64,000 nucleotides of DNA from Sycobia sp. Sy_11 (Eukaryota > Arthropoda > Insecta > Hymenoptera > Epichrysomallidae), in the NCBI GenBank assembly GCA_018907035.1, contig JACCIC010000273.1:393501-457500 (forward strand). Direction: 5' to 3'. This document shows positions 12,682 to 27,336 of this stretch, piece by piece; the first letter of the stretch is position 1, and each line of letters begins with the position of its first letter. A program made the position numbers and the translations under genes. Below the pieces are notes generated by a model. It searched no databases. It was not told the origin of the DNA and saw only the letters and a program-made list of their open reading frames with translations.

Positions 12682-14601
12682 TTCAAAACATATGTCACAA
12701 AATCAACCTCCGTTAAAATAAAAGTTTTTAGAAATTATTTATTTCGCAAATGGTTATCTGACATATTTTTTATACTACTTTTTCTGAAAGCATAATTTTT
12801 ACACTAATTCTAATTTTCATAAAATGCATAGATAAAATGCGAAAGCCTCGCCTTAACCAGCGAGTTTCCTGTAAGTATCTACTTATGCCATTCAGAAAAC
12901 TTTATTAATTTTAACGAGTTTGATTTTTTTTGTTGCAAAACGCCATTTGATGATTTTACAATCAATATTTCAAACGATAATTTTTTTATTGATCAACTTC
13001 GCTGATTACGGTCATTAAATATTATTGGCAATATGGAACATATTCTGAAATGTATCTGCAACAATGTTTATTTAACATCTATAAAGTAATAACACTATTG
13101 ATACAAATAAATGAAATTGTCGAAGTTCAATATAAAGTTCACATACGCTGTTCGCTGTTTAATAAAGACTGAATGTTATCCATTCTGTATCTAATCTTAC
13201 ATGGAATAATATAATTTATTAATATAAATTTTTTTAATACAAATTACGATATTGATCGTGGACACTTAACTACACAAGCATAGAAACATTTATTATTGAA
13301 AGGTATTCATCCAATTGACAAAATGACATTTAATTTTCTTTCGGGGAAGCATTGATTGGTGTAATTTTTTTCTTTGGGGGTATCAATGTAACCATTATTT
13401 TACGATTAATCGCTAAATACCTATTATTTATTACTCTATTACAAATTATTACAGCATACGTCAGTCGGAAGTTGAGTGGAAGTTGATTTACTCTTAAGTG
13501 AGATAATAAAACATCGAAGCCTCTCGATTTTTATGCAGGTTCTCATTTTCTTTTTTTTTTTTCTCAAGAATTTATTAAGTGACCGCGACAGTTTAGAATT
13601 TGAACGAACCAGGCTTGGCCATTATATAGACGTCGAATAAAAAAACTCTGTAAACAAACTGGTTCATGCTCAACTAGCAATACTTGTATAATTTATGCGA
13701 CTTTTTTACACTGTCTCAACTCCATGTGTCGAATATAAATATTAATAATATAATTTTTCACGAGAGAGACAGAAATAATCTCATCGATATTTTTAAATAG
13801 TGTATCAGGATGTTTACGTGCTATTGAGTTGCTTCTTGATGAATATTTCGAATGTTTATCAGAATAGTCTTGTACGCGCTCGTGTCGAGAAATTTATAGA
13901 TTTTCTATAGAGCTGTTCATGTATAAATGCAAATCAATAAAGGGAATAAATGCCGAACTTCTTTGCAAAATTGTATCGAGAGGAGATTGTTTAATTTATG
14001 CGAGCGTATATTTGGTGCCATCGGTAAAATTTGATTTTTCTCCCAATTACAGATGAAAATAAATGATCTATAATAGGGAAGATTTTTGTAATTTGTCAAC
14101 GGGAACAGGTCGTCGGCTATTCAGAATATTTATTTTCGATGAAGAGTAAAATAATCGTTGGGTTAAAAAAGCAAAAGATGCTGACATCCGCCTCGCGATG
14201 CTGACGAAAAAATTTTCGAAGAGGAAACAAAATTAACTCTTGATAATAATGGAAGGTCGGCGGCTGATCTTAGACTTATGAACGTCCGAAAAATGTAAAT
14301 ACACGATTTATTCACAGGTGGGAATGAATAATCCCCGGAGCATATTTCGAAAAATCATCGTGCCAAATCGCGGAGAAACGACATCGTCAGCTGTCGACTG
14401 AGCGATCGATCATCGAACCGTCCGATCTTTTCTCCTCGTTCCACGCGGCGGGGGGAGGGGGTTTCGCGCGATTTTAAGCGGTAAAATTTATTTCCGTCCA
14501 ACGGAATCGACCTTGCGGAATTACCACTTCCAAATAACGACCTAGAACTTTTATCTATCTATATATAAATCAAATTCTTACAGGGATCGATACTAAAAAA
14601 C

Positions 14602-14870
<269 letters not shown>

Positions 14871-15084
14871 AAAAAACCGATAGACGCCTTGCCTATTGTT
14901 AAATTATGCGGCTGCTATAAAAGTGCACATCGAGCGTCGCGCACGTGTAGCACATTCGCGCGTTTCGAAAATTATGCATAATGTTTAACATATCTTCTCA
15001 ATAAGACCGCAATAAATAAAATATAATCAATGATTACGATCCGCGCGCAATTTTTGTTTTAATAGCGGGATTCGTAATGTATAC

Positions 15085-15086
<2 letters not shown>

Positions 15087-15132
<46 letters not shown>

Positions 15133-15385
15133 TTCTTTTTCTTATCTTTTTCTTTTTCATAAGTATTTCTTCGTCGATGATTATGTATTAGAATTCATCA
15201 CGTGTATTATGTACGCACATTGCAGGACTGCATTAGATGGGCGCAACAATGCGCTAAATAAGGATTTCCCCGAGGATTTTTCAATATACTTTTAACGCTT
15301 TAAGCCGCGTTCATTCTTATTGCTTTTTTCCGCAATCACTCGACGCTTCTTTTTCTGTACGTAAAACTTAGCACTAAATTTTGTG

Positions 15386-15429
<44 letters not shown>
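15087..15429. repeat. Two (TA)n microsatellites
   Basis: TA at 15087-15130 and 15387-15429, with unique sequence between. Confidence 0.95.
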
Positions 15430-15433
<4 letters not shown>

Positions 15434-15771
15434 CATGTATTCTATATATGTGTATTATATGTAGACTTTTAAAGGCACACGCGCGGAGCGCGCTATATTT
15501 ACTACCGTCTTATCCGCTTCGAAAGGTTATGCAGAAAATATATACTCTTTTCTTGCTTCATTGAAAAAGCCTCATTTCATTGATTTTGCGCCAGAAATCC
15601 AAAATTAAGCCCGGCGCGGTTGTCGTCGAAGCCGCGCCTTGTGGATATCGGGTTTTTCGGCGCGGCTGATGTTAATGGGTCGTCGCGAGGCAATTAAAAC
15701 TCGGTCAGAACCGTATGCCGCGGAAATAGCGCACAATTATGCAGGTGCTCATATGCCGGTGAATCGCTCTC

Positions 15772-15772
<1 letters not shown>

Positions 15773-15805
<33 letters not shown>
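15773..15805. repeat. (TTA)n microsatellite
   Basis: About eleven TTA units. Confidence 0.95.
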
Positions 15806-15980
15806 TTCTTTTTTATTTTAATGCTTCTTCTTAACGAGCGACTTTTCCCCCTCCGTCCCGTACCAATGCGGAGCACCCAGCGCACTTTTGACTTGCTTTT
15901 GGATAATCTGCTGAAATACAAGAAAAAGGAAACCGAAAACACGCGTCTAACACAAGTGTCTAGTATGTATATCAATATAT

Positions 15981-16431
15981 TAAAATTAATAAATATTTCT
16001 ATCGGTCTTACAGTCCTATTAAATTAAAAATAATATACAGTTAAATCAATATACGTTTATAGTAATATTAATACACATCGATATAATTAATCAAAAATTA
16101 TAATGAAAATCCGACTGTTCTCGTTTAATATCACCCCCGCAGACTAATCTGAAATAAAAATGTTAATTAGCTGAAAAAATTGTTTAAAAAAATTGTTTAA
16201 TTCAAACATTTTCATTGCTGAAAAAATTTTTTCAGCTAATTAAAATTTTTATTTCAGAATAGTCTACGGAGGTGATATTAAACAGGGACAGTCTGACTGT
16301 CATTATACTTTTCAATTAATTATATATTGATATGTATTAGTATTTATATAAATATACATTGATATTATTATGTATTAATTTTAATTTATCTAACTGAACT
16401 GTAAGACCGATAGAAATATTTATTAATTTTA
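15981..16431. repeat. 451-bp inverted-repeat (fold-back / MITE-like) element
   Basis: The outer 33 bases (15981-16013) are the exact reverse complement of 16399-16431; both contain TTTCTATCGGTCTTACAG or its complement. The match continues, imperfectly, through nearly the whole element. For example, TTTAATATCACCCCCGCAGACTA in the left arm faces TAGTCTACGGAGGTGATATTAAA in the right, and TAATTAGCTGAAAAAAT faces its complement at the centre. A flanking TA on each side is compatible with a TA target. There is no coding capacity. The class is not identified. Confidence 0.75.
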
Positions 16432-17859
16432 TGTAAAAACAGTCGACATAAGCGCAATTAAAGTATTACGCATATATATATATATTAGACATAACTACAG
16501 CGCTCGCCAACGCCTTCTACCGCCTGTCTTTATATAAATACGCGTACGATGATAATAGCGGCAACAGCGGCCAGTTGTAGATTTCCTCGGGAAGCAAGAG
16601 CGGATAACCGGTATCCTTCGTTTATTGGCCCGTATTTCCCTCTGCGTATCGTGCGAAGAGACCGACAATCTCGCGCATCCTTCCATCACCACCGCTCCCG
16701 CCCCGCTCCTGAAAAAACTGCTGATTTTGAGAAATCCCAACTGCGAGTTCAATGTCGCGCGATGCCCGAGTGGATCGAAGAAACAAAAAAAAAAAAAAAA
16801 ATGGGAGAAAGACCTGGGGCGAGAACTGCGCGCAATTTGCGCTGTGGAATTTTCTATTAATAGCCGCTCGGTACAGTGTATCGCGAGGCACGGTAAATAT
16901 ATAATATATATTATATTGCGTATATGATGCGCGGTATCGCAGACTGAGCCGGAGGGTCGGATTAATTGTCGGATTAAATGTTGGTCCTCGGCGGCTTCTT
17001 GCGGCGGTCTCCCTCCCTCTTGTGCAAAAAATTAATTGTATCCAAAAAGCGCAAAACGCGACACGTACGAGAAGTCCGTAGAAGAGAGCTGAAATGCTGC
17101 GTGAAAGCAAAAGTAAAATTTACATGTTAATACATCTGCGAAAGTCCCTCACTTCGGAACAATATAGATCTGAGCTAATGGAGAAAATTCTTGTGCAGAA
17201 TTGAGCTAAAATTTTTCTCTTCTTCTTAATTTTATCTCTATGCAGTCCCGTGCGGCCCGTCGCGTCCGTCCCCGAGTATTTCGCTATTCCTCGAAGGTGG
17301 CTCGAGCGCGACTCCCGAGTCCAAGGAGACGCCCCCACGAAGAGCGAATGCTCTCGATTTTTTTAGATACACGCCATAATTACACGAACTGTGGCGATTT
17401 CCACAAATTCCTTGTGCCGATTTTAGCAGTCCTTAAGGCGCTAACGAACTTCTTCGACGGGGACAAAACGGCGATAGTATCTTTCGACTGGAAAAAAATC
17501 CGCGCGGAAAAATAATTTGTCGCAAACGATCGTTGCGGATCACGACAGCGTAACTTAGACACGAACACTTAAACACACGACAACGAAGACCTTAATCATA
17601 TTTTGTTTTTTTTGGCAACGTCCCGTATTCGATAAACACCTATATTTATAGTTCTATAAGCTCTTACTTAATATACAAAAAATTTAATGACGTTTCATGA
17701 TTAAGACTACTTTTAAATTTAAAATTATGAACATTTTTTGAAAAGAATGTAAATTAAACGTACAAATTCGAAAGCGAACCGTTTTTTAGTTTGTAATATT
17801 AGGCTATATATAACGAATCGAAACTTGTATGTAATATTTAAAAATAATAGTAATAATTA

Positions 17860-17878
17860 TATTATAATGTATTTTCAA

Positions 17879-17931
<53 letters not shown>

Positions 17932-18004
17932 ACATTTCATTATAATGTATTTTCAAAATTATTATAATGTATTTGTAAAAAAATCATTATAATGCATTTT
18001 CAAT
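17860..18004. repeat. Degenerate tandem repeat around a (TA)n core
   Basis: The motif ATTATAATGTATTTTCAAA recurs four times with changes (near 17862, 17938, 17960 and 17986), broken after the first copy by (TA)n at 17885-17924. Confidence 0.7.
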
Positions 18005-20025
18005 TTCTTTTGATATGTTTCAAAGCTTATTAACATTATTTTCATTTTTCATAAATGCCAAACTTAATCTGAATTAAATTATAAAAATACTTTAATTTTT
18101 AACAGGATTAGTTATATATTATTATAGCCAATTGGAATGGTTTATCACAGAAATTACAAATAAAAAATCTGAACATGGTATTAGGTGCGTTTACGAGGAT
18201 AGTCTATAGTCACTCAAGAACCAGCTAAAATTAATTAAATTTAGTAAAAAAAATTAATACCTTACCTATGTTTTGTGCCAATGGACTTTTCTATCATTTA
18301 TTCATTCATTCTTCGCTATTTATTCAATGTTTCTATTGTTTTTATTTTTCAATTTTTTCATAATTTTGAAATTACTTTTTGTTTATATTATCATATTGTG
18401 CAATGGATCGCGCGTCATTAAAGAAAACGATAACTTTTATTTTTCATTAAAAATTTATAATATAAGGTAAATTATAAATGAACAAATTTGGATAGTTTCA
18501 AATTTAACAGTTGACAGTTTAAAAATTAAAGTAATTATTTATTTTACAGAAATGCATACGGATTTCCGTTTTCTATATAAGTCGCATATTTCTTATCTCT
18601 GTAGCTATAAAATGAAGGTTTTCATAAAACTTTTTTTTAAGATCGAAGAAAGATGAAACATTGTCACAAGTGTCAACTTCGACACGTTCCGTGAAGGTAT
18701 CGGTTCGAAATTTCACCAGTAAAATAAACTTAAAGTATACCCGAAAGAAGCCTGATAAATGAGGTGTACATAGATCTTCTTGCCCAATGATGTTGGATTT
18801 GATTTTATTAAACTGATTTTGATTTGGTGTTATTAAATTGAGAAATACCCGTTGCGCGAAGTGCGAAAAACACCTACCGAATAAATATTGTCGAACGAAT
18901 AAAGCTCAAGCACGCCACCTACGTACTACTGACAATACTAAAGGGAGTCACGAATAACGGAGATTAATTTTGTTGCGAAAAAGTTTTCATCAATGATTCA
19001 AAACTATGTATTACACCAGTCGTTGACCTGTGAACAGTGGCTTACGTGGAAAGACGAGTTCTAATAAAATTTATTCATCTCAATTTTCGATTTCTAAATA
19101 GATCATTCCTCTTGTATCAATCTCTACATATGGCTTCCGCTTACATCAATAATCAATGCAAACACATTCAGCAAGTATATAAAAATATCTAAATAATAAT
19201 AATAATATTTTCCAATAATTTAAGGTTTATTCTAGTTCGATTAGAAAAAATTACAAAAAATTTATGAAACAACAGGTTATATTTTAGGGAGAGTGGTTAA
19301 TGATAATTTTCCCAAACGGGAGGGTTCCAATATTTTCTACAAATTATTGATAATTAAATTTAATAAAAATATCTTTGTCGGGTACATAATATAGAGAAAG
19401 GGGGGTAGGGTAGGTATATATATATTTGCTATTAGAATTTTTTCCAGCAGTACCTGACAATGATCCGAAGCGGTTCGAAACGTTACGACGATAACAGATA
19501 CATCGACTCAGTAATGGTGATGTGGATAGTCAGGTCATCCTTTATTAACATACACACCTTATATACTATTTTTTTTTTTTGCTAAGCAGAAGTTTGATAG
19601 GGCGGGCATTTGATTTTTATTTTAATTTGGTCCTGACCACGATGACGAGTCGATGAGGATTCAAGTTATGCGCCTTATTACGCGAATCGTTAGCACTGCC
19701 ATTCGTCAAATATCAAGGCGAGGGTACAGTATCATTAAATACATCGTGCGAAAAGTGCACGTTTACACATACACGCGCATACATCCACGTCCGAGGAGAG
19801 GACCGGATAAGAAAATTTTGGCTGTATTAAAAGGCGGTCACCGAGCAGCGCGTACATAGTCATAAATCCGGCCGATGGGACTGTACGGGACGACCAGCCT
19901 GATAATGTAATCATGTACCGTTACTATATTATTATACGGCATTATTCATGCTTGGATTACGTGCATTCGATCGATCTTAATCTGGTTCACACACACAAAG
20001 ACGCATATACAGGCTTTTTTCTCTT

Positions 20026-20026
<1 letters not shown>

Positions 20027-20067
<41 letters not shown>
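20027..20067. repeat. (CT)n microsatellite
   Basis: About 41 bp of uninterrupted CT. Confidence 0.95.
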
Positions 20068-20069
<2 letters not shown>

Positions 20070-20478
20070 AAGCCGACATCTACATAAATCGCCTCGCTGC
20101 TATCAAGGTCGCCGTACATATAGTCATTGATTTCCAATAAAAATACATAATAGCGCGTTTAATATAGGATTTTAACTATTGCGCCATGAAATTTAAGGAT
20201 TACGAATTATCCTTATTGTGAATTGGTTAATAAAAAAAAAGAAAAAAAAAATTATAACATAAAATAAAATAAAAAATAAGAAGAAAAAAAGAAATGAAAA
20301 AAAAATATAAATATTAATAAAAGATAGATTCCGAACGCGTGTGAAGTTTATCCGGTCGACCCTGAGGTTTACGCTAGTCTTTTTGAAATCGATTAAACGA
20401 AAAAGTCATAATTCAATCTATAATTAATGCCTCGCGGTTACATAGATGTTTAATCGGCGATACTTTGTGTTTTGTAAT

Positions 20479-20481
<3 letters not shown>

Positions 20482-20532
<51 letters not shown>
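20482..20532. repeat. (TA)n microsatellite
   Basis: About 51 bp of uninterrupted AT. Confidence 0.95.
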
Positions 20533-20534
<2 letters not shown>

Positions 20535-23500
20535 CTGTCGAACTTTCCTTTTATTATTTTCCTCGGTTAGAATGCGAATGCTCATCCGTTGCCTCGAAAT
20601 AACCGTGGAAATTTCATCTCTATTTTTAGCCCGATCTTTTTCAATTAATTGAATTTTCATAAATTGAGCACGGACGCAGGTAAAGAGCATAACGCGATAA
20701 TTTAGAATGCGAATGATTGAGAACAATGGCGTTACACTTTTTGCGCCTGCAATCTACTGCAGAAGCCTAGTTTCTTGGTTAGCGAGCACTCCTTTTATTA
20801 AAGATCTTTGAAATTTTGTCAGCTTTTACATAAATAACGCACGAATGAACAATACAAGTGCGTACAATGCACGCTTCGCACAGAACCAAAATTACCGCCA
20901 TAACATCTTTCTACTTTTATATCAATTTTGATAGCCAAGTTAATTTTAAATGATAATTTCGTGCACTTTTAGAAACTCTATATCAATACCTGAGAAGTGG
21001 TCAACTTAAATAATTCAATTACTTGTTAATTATTTTACCTGATCAACATGAATACTTTTAGTTAATTTTATTCGATACTGCGGAAAACCAAATAAATTCA
21101 TTATTATTTATGAAAATGACAATGGCAAAAGAAGATTTACAGATTAAATTATGTGTTTATGGAAAGAAGTGAACAAGAAGAACGAGAGGTTCTTACAATA
21201 ATTATAGAGAAATGTTAGTCGAAACTTTACAAAATGTTAGTCGAAAACTTTACAGAACGTACGAACAGCACGAGATATCAGCAATAACGCAAGGAAAGAA
21301 AAGTGAATCTCTAACATTATAGTTATCGATACGTTTTTACTAATGAATTTGTAGTATAAGTTTTCATTCGATATTTACATTACCTTGCTTATCGCAAAGG
21401 TGAAAAATACGTTATTCATTGTTACTATTAGTTTTAACGAAGTCGTATACATTTACAATGTGAAAATAAGATAATTTAAAAAAAAACTATGAGAGAGATA
21501 GGTAAATAAGTAGATGCATTTGTGTGTGTGTGTGTGTGTGTGTAGAATAGCATTCTTTCGAGAACAAAATTCAGTGAATCCCTGTAAAAATTCAAATTCT
21601 ATATGCATTTACATATCCACTTCTCTATCACATATAATTTTACAATATTCTCTTCAAAAGGTATTTCTTTTATAATAGATTCTTAAAATAAAATCCAATC
21701 AATTCTAAAAAGCAGAGTTTAACGAAAGGCCGTAATTAAATATTTTTTCTTCCTCTTTCAATTGTCTTCTTGAGTTTTTCTTTTTTGTTCAACAATATAT
21801 TTTTATGAAAATACTAAACACAAAGATAAAATATCGATAAAATATCTGTATAACATTGAAATTTTAAACATAAAAAAATTTTCAATTATAAAATTGAAAG
21901 AATTCAATGCAATTCTAGCGAATATATATCTATTTTTTAATTTTCTAATATTTATTATACTTCTACCTTATAATGATTTAACGACCAAGATCGGACGGAA
22001 ACTGTAATCCAGTTAAACTAATGAGTGCCATTCGCATTCACATGTTTAATAATTAAATACCGATCAGCCTATTTTATTGAGGGTATCTATAGCTTCACAT
22101 TACCGGTCGTGTAATCGGAGAATTATCGTTATTTTTATTTTAAACAACATTTTTTCCGGAATAAATTAAAATTACGATATAAAAAAAAAATATTTTTTCT
22201 TTTTGAAGTACATTATAAAATTGTTTTGCATAATTCACCGTAGACTTATCGGGTCGGGAGGGGTGGGAGGGGAAGAGATTGAAAAATTGCCGCGATGATT
22301 GTTTTGAATAATGCTGATTTTATAAAATTAATGCCTAGTGCCAGGCCGGGCTCGAATAAAAACTTCATCGGGAATCGTAATTTTTCGAATTTATGGACTG
22401 GTTGATCGGGAGTTTTTGCTATATTTTTCCCAGCGGACGCCGGACGAGCGAATCGATTCTAATAGAGCTGGGACTGTATATTCATCGACTCGCGCGCTGC
22501 ACATCAAATTATTATTATATTAAATCAAAGTTCAGTTAGCGTTTACGCAGATATAAGCGAATGCGCGCACGTCACCTCCCCCTCCCCCACCCGCCCTCCT
22601 TCCGGCCGTTTCAAAAATGGATATTACTCGTTGCTCAAACAACGTTTAAGGAAAATACGTTGTCTGCAATTTTTTTTTGCTTATCGCTGCCGCACTCCCG
22701 TCGCCGATAATTAATGCCGTCGTAGACTCGTTAAAATATTCTTCAAAAATGTTTACTTTTTTTTATCAACAGAGTTGAAAACGTTTGATAGTTTCGGGCT
22801 TTTATGTTTGAGGATTATATTCAATTCTAAGTAAATGCCATTCGGTGAGAAGAGAGGCGTCATTATCCGTTTTCGTCGAGCCTGCAAGGGCACGTGATGA
22901 GAAGAGGCCAGTGCGTGAGCAATGGCTCGTTGTTGTGAAATTTTTTGAATAAATTTTATTTTGAATTTCATTTAAATTATTTATAAATCACCGTATATTA
23001 TATGGGATGAAATTTATAGTTAATGTACGCTCAAACGGTTGACTATTCCTTTGATATATTACATAAATACACTTTCGGGAAAATTCATTTTCTTAAACCG
23101 TGTCTTACATATTATACCAATAAAGGCATTTAAGAGACAATTCATACTTATCTTGTATTTCGAATAAATATTCGCAATGCTAATGTTCTGTAATCGATCT
23201 CAAAATATGGTGTTGAGCTCAGACAGTTTTTTAAGCGTCGGGGCCTGGTGAATGAGCGCTCGTTTCTAGGCAATGAGGCGGGGATCGTCATCGACCACTT
23301 TAGTCTTTCTGGAAAAGTGGTTAGTTTATTATTTCGAATCTTTTTTTTAAGTAAATCATTATGCTCTTGAATTGTAATATGTTACTCGACTCATCGTGAT
23401 ACTTTTCTTTAAGAGATTTTGCGCGATAAGAACAAAAGTGATTGACAAATTTTATCGATGTAGGATAATTTTTTCTGGAATTTTGAGTCTGGATTTACAG

Positions 23501-24172
23501 ATTTGTCAGTAGTTCGAATCTGCTGGATGCAGACGATTCACAGTATTTACTGACACTAATGAATGTAAAAACAAAGCTTTAAATTTTTATTTTTTAAATA
23601 CGTATTTTAGAGCAATAAAAAAATTAAATTTTTTTTCTCAAAATTATTTATCCAAAATGACATTTGCATAGTGAATCTCCGATTGTATCTTTTTTTAGGT
23701 GTGCACGGCAGAAATTTTTGCTCTTGAAATTTGAGACCTATAAGAGAGCCAAGTTTTCACGGATTCTCTAGTTTAAGAATAAAAGATTGGCATTTAATTT
23801 TTTTTCGTTCATCCGATTTTTCGTGAAATCGTGTACTTTTGCCGACGATTGTTAGACCTTCGCGAGAAATCAAGAATAAGTATTGCTCAAATACCTATGG
23901 TAAAAAAGTTTTGATCGATCGGCGAATATTTCTTAGAGCTTACGTAGTTCCCTATTTAGGTAGTTCCAAAATAGATGTTTCAAGAAATACTCTGTGCAGA
24001 TAGCGTTTTCTTCGTGAAATAATTTTGAAAAAAATTTGTGCATCTTTAATGACAGTTTACATGCCCTAATACATATAATTGCAATTTATATTTTTTACTG
24101 CGCAAAAAAGACTAATCAAATATGACTTTTTGGGCGCTAAAGTGGTGCAATTTTTTACATTAGGCAAAAATT

Positions 24173-24176
<4 letters not shown>

Positions 24177-24223
<47 letters not shown>

Positions 24224-24339
24224 TTTTGGATAATTCAAAATTCATAATACATGAAAAGTTCTAGTAGTATAAATTGAAATATGCCATCGTATTCGTAAGC
24301 ATTTAAGACAGCAATCCACTTATCGTGTAAATGTTTTCA

Positions 24340-24394
<55 letters not shown>
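24177..24394. repeat. Two (TA)n microsatellites
   Basis: TA at 24177-24219 and 24343-24394. Confidence 0.95.
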
Positions 24395-24396
<2 letters not shown>

Positions 24397-26358
24397 TTAG
24401 CGAAATTATGCGGGAGGAAAACGAAGCGAAACCTCGTCGCAGCAGTCATTTTCATTGAATGCAATTACCGGCTCTGCTTGAATTTTCATCCTGCCACGGT
24501 CGGGCAAAAAAAAAAAAAATAAGGCAGGAGAGAGATCGCTTCCTCTTCCTTGCTTCGTTTCATGCCTTTAACGTGCACGGGCGTGCTGCGGCTGAGCAGC
24601 CGTAAAAAATACGAAAAACCACGAGTTTCGCGGTCAATGGAGTGGGCCGTCGGGGGGAGGCAAGAACGAGCGAATAAAATAATCAAGAAAACGCAAATCT
24701 CCGGAGTTAATTACATCGGACAATGAGTTCGAGAATCACCGCCGGCTCCAAGGCAAAAGTCGACCGCGAGCCGATTGTCGACTTTCGTCCTCCTGTCGCG
24801 CGACGGCCCGCTTCCTCGTTGCGCTCGTATTGTGCATTACGAGCGCACGAGTCCGCGATGGAAATGCGCGAACAATGCGTGACAGAGCCAGACGCAGCGC
24901 GAACTTTTCGTTTTTGCGTCTTTTTCTGTCGTTCCTGTTTAGTTGGCGATTTTGAGAATCCGGAAAGCCGAGAAGTCATTCTAGAGACAAATACAAATAC
25001 CGAGCTTTCGTTGTTTCGGCTTATTGATGGAAATCCGACAGTAGCTTTAACGATCAGTTTTAGAACAGAAATTTCCTCCAAAGGTGATGGAAATATGTAG
25101 TGAGATTCAATGTCAGGTTTATGTGCGGGAGCCTTTATGAACTTCTATAAAATGTGCCATAATTACTAATACAACGATTATAATACAATGAGTAATGAAT
25201 ATGCCGTTGCAGAAGATTTATTTGACATCCATGCCTATGTATAGTATTTTGTTCAAATATCGTTCCTACCAAAAGATCATTCTTTTTTCAATACTATCAA
25301 TTGTTCATCGTTTTTACCATGTATACGTAAAATATTGTAGTTTTTAATTAAATTTTTTCTATTTTAATTTTTTCCAAATATAAATTTACTTTTTCGTATC
25401 ATGAATTTGCAGCTTTTTTACGACACGTACCTAACGAATTTTCGATCAAAAAAAAAAAAAACGAGTAATTCAAGAATTGAACGAGCACTTATATCATCGA
25501 AGTTAGGATTTAAATTATATTTTATTACAATTTGGTCGGCATCGTTAAAGATTCTAGTTAAAAAAGATGAAAAAACTTGGTAGGGTACTAAAAATGTAAG
25601 GAGTGGCCTAATTTAGACAATTTTTCTTCTTTTTTTTTTAAAGCAGAAGAACTGCAGAGCTTTAAGTGCTATTACGTATAAAGTTGCATAAATTATCGAG
25701 CTGCATACGGATATTTTGAATTTATCGAATTCCCGTCAGTTTATTTGCATAAGGAAGTCATAAATCGAATAATTGGTCAATCGATCGTATGCATACCGAT
25801 TGTTTTAAAGACTGAAAAGTATCGGATAATGCCGACAAGTACTGTAACGAGGCGTTAATTCTCCTGTAGCTCGTACATCGGCACCGACCCCCCCCCCCTA
25901 ACCGCGCCGTCGACTCGACGGCTCATCGTCTGGAACAAGCGGCTGGACGTCGGAATAGAAATGAAGATTACAATGCGAAGGTATAACGATGGTTTCGCTA
26001 GCCGAGCGAGAAATATGCGCTCGCGGTCGGCTATTCAAAGGCAGGGGCGTAGAAGGATGGGCACAAACGCGTTCGTGCTTTCGCACGAAGAACGGCCGTC
26101 CGGGATATGCGGGCGCGCGCGCGCGTATGTGTGTAAACACTTTTCTTCCCTCGGCTGCCCGAAATGGGTAAACAATACAGTGAAGGAAAAGTAGGTATGT
26201 TAAATCGTATATAAATTACGCTTGGTAATTTATATTGTCTTAATTAATTAAAAATCAGAAATCTTTATAACATATTAATATTATGAACTTAAACAAAATT
26301 CATAGGAAAATTGAGACTAAAGTTAATATATGTTTTATACTTTCATGAATACTAATAA

Positions 26359-26359
<1 letters not shown>

Positions 26360-26445
<86 letters not shown>
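26360..26445. repeat. Compound (GAC)n-(ATA)n trinucleotide repeat
   Basis: About ten GAC units pass directly into about eighteen ATA/TAA units. Confidence 0.95.
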
Positions 26446-27308
26446 GAGTAATAATAAATCATTGCTTACAAATGGAGTAGTCCGTCGCTTTTGATCGCTT
26501 CACTGTACAAGCCCAGTGCTCGTGAGGCAGGTAAGGTCAATGGGAGAGGGTTATTCCGCTGAACCTTCTTCTCTGCGCCGTGGCCCCGACGTCTCGGTAA
26601 CGAGATCTTTATTGTCACAGAAGACAGCCAATGGGCACCAGCGCCGACGGGAATATCCTCGGAGATTTCACGCACAATGAAATCTCCACAAGGTGAAGTC
26701 CTTGTCTCGTGTATGCGCAAGATAATATTTTGCACTAGGAATACACACGATACTCAAACAAACTATATATTTATACGAATTACAAGTCTACCGAATACAA
26801 GCTAATTTGAATTTAAATCTATTACTAATATCGCGATACGCCGCAGTATATAATAGTTCATAGACAATCCATGGAAGTCTACAGTACACCGAAACTACAA
26901 TACTGTTCAATACGGGAAATCTTTCGAAGCGCAGGAGCTAAGGCTTGATCGACGTCCGAAGCAAGAGTGGTTCATTCGTGCATTTCCTGGGGTAAAACCG
27001 AAGAGGGGTAGTTGAAGGAAGGATATATCTGGTTCCTGAGGGCTAAGTACAGTCTAAGCAATACTGTATCCCGCATATGCGCATCGCAGGGTACGCTTCA
27101 TTAGAGATACGGAGAACGCTGAAAGAGCATGTGCTTACAGCATGCCTGAGCCGCCGCCTAATACTTATTTATATATTTATAGCACTTATAATACAGAAAA
27201 TTTCGAGACTGCAACATTAGATTCTCCATCGATGGCGAGATGATCGACAACAATCGACCGTATAACCTTGATTTCTTTTCGCCTCGCACAGCTGGATCAC
27301 GTATGAAT

Positions 27309-27336
27309 ACACACACACACACACACACACACACAC
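27309..27336. repeat. (AC)n microsatellite at the LINE 5' junction
   Basis: Fourteen AC units end exactly where the R1-clade element sequence begins; probable insertion target. Confidence 0.95.

Larger units (their letters stand above)
16440..27300. other. No gene recognised; microsatellites and small CpG-rich patches
   Basis: CpG-rich patches at 16500-17520, 22330-22720, 24400-25000 and 25860-26160 alternate with AT-rich DNA. Open frames in the patches, up to 162 residues, are Arg/Ser-rich, occur on both strands and carry no recognisable domain. Confidence 0.45.

Noticed and set aside
16495..17110. Open frames of up to 162 residues around a poly-A run
   Set aside because: Frames on both strands, Phe or Lys runs from the poly-A/T tract and no motifs.
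24707..25100. Opposed open frames of 124 and 125 residues
   Set aside because: Antiparallel frames of equal length in a GC-rich patch, with no homology pattern I recognise; a host exon cannot be excluded but is not supported.
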